DNA of 64,000 nt from Capillimicrobium parvum (lineage in GTDB: Bacteria; Actinomycetota; Thermoleophilia; Solirubrobacterales; Solirubrobacteraceae): NCBI RefSeq assembly GCF_021172045.1, contig NZ_CP087164.1, positions 806,001 through 870,000 of the forward strand. The letters are read 5' to 3'. Numbering within the stretch: position 1 is the stretch's first letter; each line of letters starts with the position of its first letter. Positions 1 through 6,827 of the stretch are shown in pieces. The notes beneath the pieces are model-generated. The model was not told where the DNA came from, did not search any database, and saw only the letters and a program-made list of their open reading frames with translations. A program made the position numbers and the translations under genes.

Positions 1-223
1 CCTGGCGCAGCGCGCGGCAGACGTCGCGACCGTCGCCGTCGGGCAGGTTGAGGTCGAGCAGCACGAGGTCGGGCGGGTCGCGCTGTGCGGCGCTCAGCGC
101 TCCGGCCGCCGTGCCGACGAGCTCGGGGTCGAACCCCGAGCGTCGCAGGGCGGACGCGAAGGGCTCCGCGATGGAGGCCTCGTCCTCGACGAACAGGATG
201 CGCGGACGGGCGGGCGTGGTCAT
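1..223 (-). CDS. Response regulator receiver protein, 3' part cut by the window edge
   Basis: The first 74 codons are visible. They start MTTPARPRILFVEDEAS and reach LLDLNLPDGDGRDVCRALRQ at the edge. This is the start of a CheY-type receiver domain: an acidic pocket (E13, D14, E15) follows the first hydrophobic strand, and the aspartate in LLDLNLPDG is the expected phosphoacceptor. The output domain lies outside the window, so the DNA-binding family (OmpR, NarL or other) cannot be told. The gene is divergent from the flavin/haem membrane operon at 515, so it may control it; that is inference. The ATG at 223 has no good ribosome site. An in-frame ATG at 262 would add 13 residues, and both starts lie inside a duplicated block. 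Confidence 0.85.
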   Translation of the reverse strand, partial: MTTPARPRILFVEDEASIAEPFASALRRSGFDPELVGTAAGALSAAQRDPPDLVLLDLNLPDGDGRDVCRALRQ

Positions 224-371
224 GGGCGGCGGATGCGCGGGCGGGCGGGCGGGCGTGGTCATGGGCGGCGGATGCGCGGGCGGGCGGGCGTGGTCATGGG
301 CGGCGGATGCGCGGGCGGGCGGGCGGGCGTGGTCATGGGCGGCGGATGCGCGGGCGAGCGGGCGCGGTCAT
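216..371. repeat. Tandem duplication of the response-regulator start region (alternating 39/35 bp units)
   Basis: The motif GTGGTCATGGGCGGCGGATG recurs with CAT (minus-strand ATG) ending at 223, 262, 297, 336 and, in a variant copy, 371. Spacings are 39, 35, 39 and 35 bp, so the larger period is 74 bp. The two unit lengths differ by one GGGC tetramer. On the minus strand every copy re-creates an ATGACC start. The 35-bp copies spell the first nine residues of the response regulator (MTTPARPRI) and then stop at a TGA that overlaps the next ATG. Confidence 0.9.
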
Positions 372-514
372 GGACCCATCCTGGCGGGCGGGTGCCGGGG
401 AAGGGCGGGACGCGGAGAGGTTTTACCGGCATTTTGCTCGGGGTTCGCCGGCAGCTGACCGGGCCGTGGGCAGGGTGCGGGCACTGTCATCTCGCCCTTC
501 GGAGGAACGTCCCG

Positions 515-1018
515 GTGCCATCCATCGCCACCACCGCCGCCGCAGCGACCGTCGCCGGCCTCGCCGGACTCGGCGGAGCCGCCCTGCTCAACGACCCGAC
601 CCCCGCGACGAACGCCTCGGCCCCCGCGCCCACGGCCGGGCCCATCGTGCGCACAGAGGTCGTCACCCGCACGATCCATCGCACGCGCCGGGTCCACGTC
701 AAGCGCCACCGCCCGAAGGCGGCGGCTCCCGAGGCGAAGGCAGCCTCGGCGCCGGCCGCGGGCGGCCCGGCGTCCACCGGGGTGGCGCAGGGGTCGGTGC
801 CCGACGCGACCTCCGCGACCTACGCTGCTCCCGCTCCCGCTCCCGCTCCGGCGCCCGCGCCCACCCCGGCCGTGGTACCGGTCGCCCAGACCCATCCGGC
901 GCCGGTGCGCACGCGCTCGAGCGGCTCGACCGGCAGCCGCGCCGGAGGCCACGAGGTCGAGGGCGGCGAGCACGAGCACCAGGGCGGCGAGCGCGAGCAC
1001 GAGGGCGGCGATGACTGA
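515..1018 (+). CDS. Membrane-anchored Ala/Pro-rich protein with acidic His-rich tail
   Basis: No family recognised. The start is GTG at 515 behind GGAGGAAC at 501-508; longer readings run back into the upstream repeat. The 167-residue product has one hydrophobic segment near residues 5-25, then a basic stretch (TRTIHRTRRVHVKRH), a proline/alanine linker made of repeated AP pairs, and a tail rich in Gly, Glu and His (GGEHEHQGGEREHEGGDD) that could bind metal. It is probably a single-pass protein with an extracytoplasmic tail. It overlaps the next gene by 8 bp and is first in an operon with apbE and a haem membrane protein, so a role in extracytoplasmic electron transfer is likely. The segment VPDATSATY is one residue short of an ApbE flavinylation motif. 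Confidence 0.7.
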   Translation: MPSIATTAAAATVAGLAGLGGAALLNDPTPATNASAPAPTAGPIVRTEVVTRTIHRTRRVHVKRHRPKAAAPEAKAASAPAAGGPASTGVAQGSVPDATSATYAAPAPAPAPAPAPTPAVVPVAQTHPAPVRTRSSGSTGSRAGGHEVEGGEHEHQGGEREHEGGDD

Positions 1019-1445
1019 GCCTCCCAACCCCCGCCGGCGGCTTCCGCGGCCGCCATCGGCCAAGCCCGTCGCGCTGTCGGTGCTCGTCCTGTTCGCCGCC
1101 GTGCTCGCCCTGCTGGCCGTGCAGATGCGCGCCGGCCGGGACCCGGCGCTGGGCGCCGAGGTCAAGGCGGCGCCCCCGGCCCGGCCGGTCCTCATCCGTC
1201 GCATCCACCGGCGGGTGATCGTGACGAAGGTGAAGGTCATCGAGGACCCGCCGCCGCCGGTCGCCGTCCCCGCGGGCGCCGGCGGAGGCGTCGGCATCGC
1301 GCCGACCCCGGCCGCTTCGGCGGCCCCGCCGGCACCTCCCGCCACCACGTCGGCCCCGCCCGCCCCGTCCCCGGCGCCCGCGGCCCCCGCCCCCGCCCCC
1401 GCGCCGGCGCCGGCGCCGGCCCCGGTCCAGACCCGCAGCTCATGA
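1011..1445 (+). CDS. Single-pass membrane protein with Pro/Ala-rich tail
   Basis: Unrecognised 144-residue protein. A proline/arginine-rich cytoplasmic head (about residues 1-18) leads into one clear transmembrane segment near residues 20-42 (VALSVLVLFAAVLALLAVQM). The outer part contains IRRIHRRVIVTKVKVIEDPP, resembling the basic stretch of the preceding protein, and ends in a long run of alternating Pro and Ala. The two may be diverged paralogues with the same topology. It starts 8 bp before the stop of the upstream gene, and its stop overlaps the apbE start as ATGA, so all three should be translated together. The polyproline tail could span the cell wall; that is inference. Confidence 0.7.
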   Translation: MTEPPNPRRRLPRPPSAKPVALSVLVLFAAVLALLAVQMRAGRDPALGAEVKAAPPARPVLIRRIHRRVIVTKVKVIEDPPPPVAVPAGAGGGVGIAPTPAASAAPPAPPATTSAPPAPSPAPAAPAPAPAPAPAPAPVQTRSS

Positions 1446-2437
1446 CCCCGGCCACCATCGAGCTCGCCTTCCCCAGCATGGGCAGCGACGTGCGGCTGCT
1501 CGCCACGCCGTCTCCCGGGCCGGCCGGCGAGCGCCGCGCGCGTCGGCTCCTCGACGACGCCCGAGCGTGGATCGAGCACTACGCCCGCGCGCTGTCGCGC
1601 TTCCATGACGACAGCGAGCTGTGCGCGCTGAACGCCGATCCGCGTCGCGTCGTGCCCGCATCGCCGCTCCTGCGTGCGGGGGTCGAGGCCGCGCTCTGGA
1701 GCGCGGAGCGCACCGGCGGCCTCGTCGATCCAACGCTCGTCGCCGCGATCGAGCGCGCCGGATACGTCGCGAGCCGCGCCGGCCTCACGCCCGCCCCACT
1801 CGCCGACGCGCTCGCCCAGGCGCCGCCGCGGCGTCCCGCCCGCCCGCACCCGGCGGCCCCGTGGCGCGCCGTCCGGGTCGGCGAGCAGGCGATCGAGCGC
1901 CCACCTGGCCTGCGCCTCGACACGGGCGGCTCCGGCAAGGGCCTCGCGGCCGACGCGGTCGCCCACCGCCTCGCGGGCCTCCCGCGCTTCGTGGTCGACT
2001 GCGGCGGCGACATCCGCTTCGGCGGCACGGACGCCGACGGCGCGCCTCAGCCGATCGAGGTCGAGCACCCACTGACCGGCGGCGTCGCCGACGCCCTCGA
2101 GATCGGCCCGGGCGCGATCGCCACGTCCGGACTCAACGTGCGCCTCTGGCGCACCCGGGACAGCCGCCACGCCCATCATCTGCTCGACCCGTCGACGGGC
2201 GAGCCGGCGTGGACCGGCATCGTCGGGGTCACCGCCGTGGCCCCCACGGCGCTCGAAGCCGAGACGCTCGCCAAGGCGGCGCTGCTGAGCGGCCCGGCCC
2301 GAGGGCGCTCGTGGCTGCGCGAGCACGGCGGCCTGCTGTTCGACGAGCACGGCGGGGTGCAGGCCGTCGGGCCGCTCGCCGGCGGCATCCCGGTCGGCGC
2401 GGGCGACCTGAGCCGGTATCGCACGGCGGCCGCATGA
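1442..2437 (+). CDS. apbE: FAD:protein FMN transferase (ApbE family)
   Basis: ApbE enzymes move FMN from FAD onto a threonine or serine of a partner protein, usually on the outer side of the membrane. The 331-residue product has the family marks: an N-terminal AFPSMGSDVRLLATP strand, the glycine-rich LDTGGSGKGLAADAVA loop that holds FAD, and ATSGLNVRLW followed by HAHHLLDPSTGEPAW, which carries the metal and nucleotide residues. No lipobox or clear signal peptide is seen at this start, so export is uncertain. It is coupled by ATGA at both ends, to the anchored protein upstream and to the ferric-reductase-like protein downstream. No classic FMN-binding domain protein is present, so the acceptor is unknown; the two small anchored proteins are candidates. 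Confidence 0.93.
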   Translation: MTPATIELAFPSMGSDVRLLATPSPGPAGERRARRLLDDARAWIEHYARALSRFHDDSELCALNADPRRVVPASPLLRAGVEAALWSAERTGGLVDPTLVAAIERAGYVASRAGLTPAPLADALAQAPPRRPARPHPAAPWRAVRVGEQAIERPPGLRLDTGGSGKGLAADAVAHRLAGLPRFVVDCGGDIRFGGTDADGAPQPIEVEHPLTGGVADALEIGPGAIATSGLNVRLWRTRDSRHAHHLLDPSTGEPAWTGIVGVTAVAPTALEAETLAKAALLSGPARGRSWLREHGGLLFDEHGGVQAVGPLAGGIPVGAGDLSRYRTAAA

Positions 2438-3039
2438 GGGGTCCCGATCCGCTGGACTACGGCTGGTGGCTCGCGAGCCGCTCGGCCGGCATCGTCGCGA
2501 TGGTCCTCGTCACCGTCGCCGTGCTGCTCGGCCTCACCCTCGGCGGCCGCCTCACGCGCCGTCCGGGCATGGCGCGGGTCGTCAAGGCGATCCACGAGCA
2601 GACCGCCCTCGCCGGACTCGTCGCCATCGCGCTTCACGGCGTCACCCTGCTGGGCGACCCGTGGCTGCGCCCGGGCCTGACCGGCCTCGCCCTCCCGTTC
2701 ACGATGAGCTACCGGCCCGCCTTCACGGGCCTCGGCGTGATCGCCGGCGAGTTGGCGGCCGTCCTCGGCCTCACGTACTACGCCCGCCGGCGCCTGTCGC
2801 CGCGGCGCTGGCGCATGGCCCATCGGCTGACGCCGCTCGTCTACGTGCTCGCGCTCATCCACGCCCTCGGCTCGGGAACCGACGCCGGCTCGACGTGGCT
2901 GCGTGTGCCGCTCCTGGCCTCGGCCGTCCCGGTCGCCGTGCTGTTCGCTGCCCGCATCCGCGCGGGGCGCCGGCGCGCCCCGCGCCGTACGCCATCGGCC
3001 GGCGCGCCGCGGGCGATCACCCAACCGGTAAGGCGGTGA
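2434..3039 (+). CDS. Ferric-reductase-like haem membrane protein
   Basis: The 201-residue protein starts at the ATG overlapping the apbE stop. It shows about five hydrophobic helices, with the histidine pattern of the ferric reductase-like transmembrane family: KAIHEQTALAGLVAIALHG carries two histidines on one helix and RMAHRLTPLVYVLALIHALG two more on another, fit to ligate two b haems. The C-terminus is arginine-rich and cytoplasmic. There is no FAD/NAD(P)H domain, so electrons must come from another protein, as in MsrQ or NapH-like systems. With ApbE beside it, a short electron path to an extracytoplasmic flavoprotein is plausible. The natural substrate is not shown by the sequence. Confidence 0.85.
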   Translation: MRGPDPLDYGWWLASRSAGIVAMVLVTVAVLLGLTLGGRLTRRPGMARVVKAIHEQTALAGLVAIALHGVTLLGDPWLRPGLTGLALPFTMSYRPAFTGLGVIAGELAAVLGLTYYARRRLSPRRWRMAHRLTPLVYVLALIHALGSGTDAGSTWLRVPLLASAVPVAVLFAARIRAGRRRAPRRTPSAGAPRAITQPVRR

Positions 3040-3043
3040 TCGC

Positions 3044-3223
3044 ATGGCGAAGACCACCGAGCGCGGGCCGTGGTCCGATGCCGATGAGCAGCGACACAAC
3101 GCATCCTTCGTGGCGCCCGGCGTCCGGGCCGGGCGATCGGTGAAGGCATCCTCGGCCACGGTCCTGGCCGTCAGCGTCCGCGCAGACTCCTCGAGAGCGC
3201 CGCGCGGGATGCGGATCGGATGA
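3044..3223 (+). CDS. Possible small ORF (59 aa), unknown
   Basis: An ATG at 3044 lies five bases after the preceding stop, behind AAGGCGGTG. It opens a 59-codon frame starting MAKTTERGPWSDADEQRH and ending at a TGA that overlaps the ATG of the next small ORF at 3220. Spacing and overlap fit the operon pattern of this region. The product has no recognisable domain, and its second half is unremarkable Ala/Ser/Arg-rich sequence that could be chance in DNA this rich in G+C. Confidence 0.3.
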   Translation: MAKTTERGPWSDADEQRHNASFVAPGVRAGRSVKASSATVLAVSVRADSSRAPRGMRIG

Positions 3224-3438
3224 AGGGAGACTACGGAGCCGGCGACGCACCGTCCGGCGCCGTGTACCGGAGCGTGGGCCGCACGGTGATCTCGCCGGAG
3301 ATGGGTGCTGCACTCGATGCCGAGGTCCCGTCTGTCATGCGAGCTGGTGTCGTCGGCGTGCGGCGGCTGTACGTGGCACGCGGCGACGGCGAACACCCGG
3401 AAGGCGTGATCGGCGAGTTCGATCTCCTGTGCGCCTGA
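3220..3438 (+). CDS. Small protein of unknown function (72 aa)
   Basis: Unrecognised. The product begins MKGDYGAGDAPSGAVYRSVG and has a mixed, soluble-looking composition, with a C-terminal half of alternating hydrophobic and charged residues (VGVRRLYVARG, then GVIGEFDLLCA) that looks more like a folded small domain than random reading. It may be co-translated with the 59-codon ORF upstream through an ATGA overlap; otherwise the site GGATCGG just before the ATG is weak. A dyad-symmetric terminator follows. No domain, metal motif or signal peptide is visible. Confidence 0.5.
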   Translation: MKGDYGAGDAPSGAVYRSVGRTVISPEMGAALDAEVPSVMRAGVVGVRRLYVARGDGEHPEGVIGEFDLLCA

Positions 3439-3474
3439 GGCGCGTCGCATCGCGGGGCCGGTTCGCTGCCCGCG

Positions 3475-3502
3475 GTGGGTCAGCCAGCGCTGGCGCGCCC
3501 AC
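3475..3502. terminator. Bidirectional terminator-like inverted repeat
   Basis: GTGGG at 3475-3479 pairs with CCCAC at 3498-3502, and the core GCCAGCGCTGGC at 3483-3494 is a perfect dyad. Three unpaired bases lie on each side. It sits exactly between two convergent genes (stops at 3438 and 3503) and has no T-run, as is usual in high-G+C actinobacteria. Confidence 0.6.
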
Positions 3503-3721
3503 TCAACCGTCGACATCCTCGCCCTCGCGCAGCAGCCCGACGCCGTCGGCCGGGAAGAAGATCGACTCGTGCTGTTCGTCCCACTTGACGAGGTAGTGCT
3601 CGTGCGCGCCCTCGCCGAGAACCACCACGATGAGGCCCTTGCGCGGCGACCGGCCGGGCAGCCCTCGGGCGACGATCCAGTCACCTGGCGCCGCCTCGCC
3701 GTTCAGCGGGTGGTCGGTCAT
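3503..3721 (-). CDS. DUF1918 domain protein
   Basis: A 72-residue protein, the full length of this small actinobacterial family. After the start MTDHPLNGEAAPGDWIVARG it reads RKGLIVVVLGEGAHEHYLVKWDEQHESIFFPADGV, a compact beta-rich fold resembling an SH3-like barrel, with the conserved pattern GDW, G-IV-VLG, HYLV-W and ES-FFP. The biochemical function of DUF1918 is not known. Its ATG overlaps the stop of a 35-codon ORF (ATGA), and that ORF in turn overlaps the DUF1707 gene, so three proteins appear to be made from one message. Confidence 0.85.
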   Translation of the reverse strand: MTDHPLNGEAAPGDWIVARGLPGRSPRKGLIVVVLGEGAHEHYLVKWDEQHESIFFPADGVGLLREGEDVDG

Positions 3722-3825
3722 GCGCCGGCCCTCCCGTGCGGACGGATGACGGCGCGACCGGCGAGCCCGCCCTCGCGCATGGCGACACCATCGTCGGTCT
3801 GGCCGGTGTGCCCATGCGCCTTCAT
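3718..3825 (-). CDS. Small ORF (35 aa) coupled at both ends
   Basis: Its ATG (3825-3823) overlaps the TGA of the DUF1707 gene, and its own TGA (3720-3718) overlaps the ATG of the DUF1918 gene; both joints are ATGA. A GAGGGA site lies 8 bases upstream of its start. The product starts MKAHGHTGQTDDGVAMREGG and ends in a basic, glycine-rich tail. No family is recognised, and it has no membrane segment. The double coupling is the main argument that it is translated. Confidence 0.6.
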   Translation of the reverse strand: MKAHGHTGQTDDGVAMREGGLAGRAVIRPHGRAGA

Positions 3826-4412
3826 GACAGCGTCCCTCGCGCCGGGTCCGGCTGGCCCGCGCCGGCCCGGGGCCGAGCCTGCGTGACCTTCACGCCGCCG
3901 AACAGGGCGAACGACCGCACGCGGATCAGCGGCGACCCCGGCAGCGGCGGGCCGGGCGAGCGCTCGTCGCCGCGGCCGCCGAACAGCGACGCGCCGGACA
4001 ACTGGACCGACACGCCGGCCGGCGCGGAGATCTCCGCGCCGCCCAGGATGGCGAGGACGGTGATCGTGGACACGGGCGCCTGCACCTCGGCAGCCCCGAG
4101 ATCGAGCTTGACCCCGCCCAGCAGGGCGACGATCCGCAGCCGCGCGGCGAGCCGCCACCGGCCGCGCTGCTCGGTCCCGCTGAGGATGCCGACCAGCCAG
4201 GACCGGCTCTCGCCGGCGAGGCCGGCGCCGGGCTCGCGGACGTCGGCGAGGGCCGCGGCGACGTCGCCGGCGTCGGCGGCCCGGTGGACGGCGTCAGCGC
4301 GTTGCGCGTACTCGCCGAGGGTGAGACGCGCGCTCGAGGCGGCCTCGGACAGCGTGCTCAGGGCGAGCCGGCGCGCTTCGGACAGCTCCGGGCCGGAAGG
4401 GACGGTGGACAT
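3822..4412 (-). CDS. DUF1707 and LiaF-like C-terminal domain protein
   Basis: A 196-residue protein with a strong AGGAGAGGAAGG site just upstream of the ATG at 4412. Residues about 8-60 (SEARRLALSTLSEAASSARLT, then GEYAQRADAVHRA) are the DUF1707 helix-turn pattern, a short domain of actinobacterial envelope-stress proteins. The rest, with repeated strands such as VALLGGVKLDLGAAEV, VLAILGGAEISAPAGVSV and ALFGGVKV, matches the LiaF-type C-terminal beta-helix. There is no membrane segment, so it is probably cytoplasmic or membrane-associated. Its partner is unknown; LiaF relatives modulate sensor kinases. It heads a coupled operon with the 35-codon ORF and DUF1918. Confidence 0.8.
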   Translation of the reverse strand: MSTVPSGPELSEARRLALSTLSEAASSARLTLGEYAQRADAVHRAADAGDVAAALADVREPGAGLAGESRSWLVGILSGTEQRGRWRLAARLRIVALLGGVKLDLGAAEVQAPVSTITVLAILGGAEISAPAGVSVQLSGASLFGGRGDERSPGPPLPGSPLIRVRSFALFGGVKVTQARPRAGAGQPDPARGTLS

Positions 4413-4561
4413 GGCCTTCCTCTCCTGCAATCGCGGTACCCAACCATCGTCGGCGTTGCCGGCGCCGGCGGCATCGGTGACGATCACGGATCCGGGTCCG
4501 CGAGAGCTGCGGACGCCGCGAGGGTCGTCGCGCTCGTAGCCGTGGTGCCGGCCGGGCGTCG

Positions 4562-5348
4562 TCAGATCGACAGGTCGCGCCGCTGCAGCGCGAACGCCGC
4601 GACGGCCAGCAGCGCGCCGGCGACGCCGACCAGCAGCGCGACGTCGCCGATGCCGATGCCGAAGCGCAGGACGTCCGCGCCGTCGTACCAGGACCACGGC
4701 GAGAGCCGGTCCCAGCCGTCGAGGCTCTTGACCACGGGCGCCAGGCCGGTGAGCAGGAACGCGGCGACCGCCGCCGCGGCGGCGACCCCGATCGCGAGCG
4801 GCCGCTTGCCGGTCGCGCAGCTGACGGCCAGCGCCAGCGCGCCGTACACGAGCGCGAGCAGCACCGTCGACAGGGACGCCTGCGCGATGCGGCCGGTCGA
4901 GACGTCGTCCATGCCGGCGAGCGGCGCGCCGATCGCGAGCGCGGCGAACAGCGCGAGCCCGAGGAGCGCGACGGCGGCGGTCCCGCCCGCCGCCTTGGCG
5001 AGCAGGATGCGGGTACGGCTGACCGGCGCGGTGAAGAGCAGGTCGGCGGTGCCGCGCTCCTCCTCGCCGGCCACGGCGCGCGCCCCGATTCCGACCGCGG
5101 CGATCAGCATGAGCAGCGGGACCATGAACGAGAAGAGCTCGGCGGCGAGGAACCCGGTCGCGGTGGTGTAGTCCGCCTCGCCGAGCACCGAGCGCAAGCC
5201 TTCGGGGAGGTCGCGGACGAAGTTCTGCACGTCCGCGCTGCCGCGCACCGACGGCCAGTACGCGCAGATGACGGCGACGAGGAACGCGAGGCCGAGCGCC
5301 CAGGCGACCGTCGAGCGGCGGCGCTCGCGCAGCGTGTGAAGGACGAGC

Positions 5349-5359
<11 letters not shown>
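4562..5359 (-). CDS. ABC-2 type transporter permease
   Basis: The 265-residue integral membrane protein has six or so hydrophobic segments and an ABC-2 layout: first helix at about residues 18-37, then a conserved GEEERGTADLLFTAPVSR loop after the second helix, and four later helices. The start is TTG at 5359, fixed by a strong GAGGAGG site seven bases upstream. It overlaps the ATPase gene by 11 bp, so the two proteins form one exporter or membrane-remodelling complex, probably a dimer of each. Substrate is unknown; relatives export drugs, lipids or peptides. Confidence 0.88.
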
Positions 5360-6257
<898 letters not shown>

Positions 6258-6827
6258 GCGTCCACCGTAGGCCGCGCTCCGGGAGCGGCCAACCCGGGCC
6301 ATCCCGCGGGATGTCGCCGGGGGACTACTGAGGAACGGCGCACGTGCCCGCAGGCGATCGCGGTCGAAGTACCGATGATCGCGCCGCCGTGCTCGTCGAG
6401 CATCGTGATGGACTGGACGCCCTCGACTGCTGAGAGAACGCCGATGACCTTGATCTGGTTCGTGATCTGGCTGATCGCCAACAACGTCGGCGGCGGGGAG
6501 CCGCTGGTCCTCGACCCCGTCAACGCGTGGACCGCGACGCTCATCCTCGCCATCGCGCTCGACCTGGGCGCGTCGCATGCCGGCGGGACGCGCAAGGGCC
6601 GCGCGGCATGACGGTCGACGATCCTCTCCCCAGGCCGGCACCGTCGACGCGCGCGACCGAAGGCGGCGCGGCTCGGCCGGCCAGGCCGGCCAGACCGCTG
6701 AGCGCTTCCGGGCCGCCTCGGCCGGCGGGCCCGTGGACGGGCTCCTGCTCGCCTGGCGCGGCGTGCGGACCCGCCCCACGCCCCGAACCGCCACGATGAG
6801 CACGTCGCGCCCGAGCGTGTAGGCGCG
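6258..6827. other. Mostly non-coding interval between exporter and P-type ATPase
   Basis: About 570 bases with one convincing short gene (6444-6611). The first 186 bases should hold the promoter of the minus-strand exporter. After 6611, an overlapping ORF (ATG at 6608, ending 6799) gives a Pro/Ala/Arg-rich product that looks like chance reading. No repeat, hairpin of note or RNA gene is seen. Confidence 0.5.
6444..6611 (+). CDS. Small membrane protein (55 aa)
   Basis: The ATG at 6444 follows GAGAAC and opens a 55-residue product that begins MTLIWFVIWLIANNVGGGEP and continues with a second hydrophobic stretch (WTATLILAIALDLGASHAGG) before a basic end. The two-helix pattern with a Gly/Asn turn is typical of small actinobacterial membrane proteins, and its composition is far from the Arg/Ala/Pro noise of other frames. 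No family recognised. It points toward the P-type ATPase but is over 200 bases away. Confidence 0.55.
   Translation: MTLIWFVIWLIANNVGGGEPLVLDPVNAWTATLILAIALDLGASHAGGTRKGRAA

Noticed and set aside
224-514. CDS starting at 85 or 233 reading through the repeat
   Set aside because: Reads Arg/Gly repeats of the duplicated block; a good ribosome site places the start at GTG 515.
368-2350. A 660-codon open frame antisense to the apbE operon
   Set aside because: Arg/Ala/Gly-rich shadow of the coding strand with no domain; typical of high-G+C DNA.
6608-6799. ATGA-overlapping ORF after the small membrane protein
   Set aside because: Product is Pro/Ala/Arg-rich without structure; the overlap alone is weak evidence.
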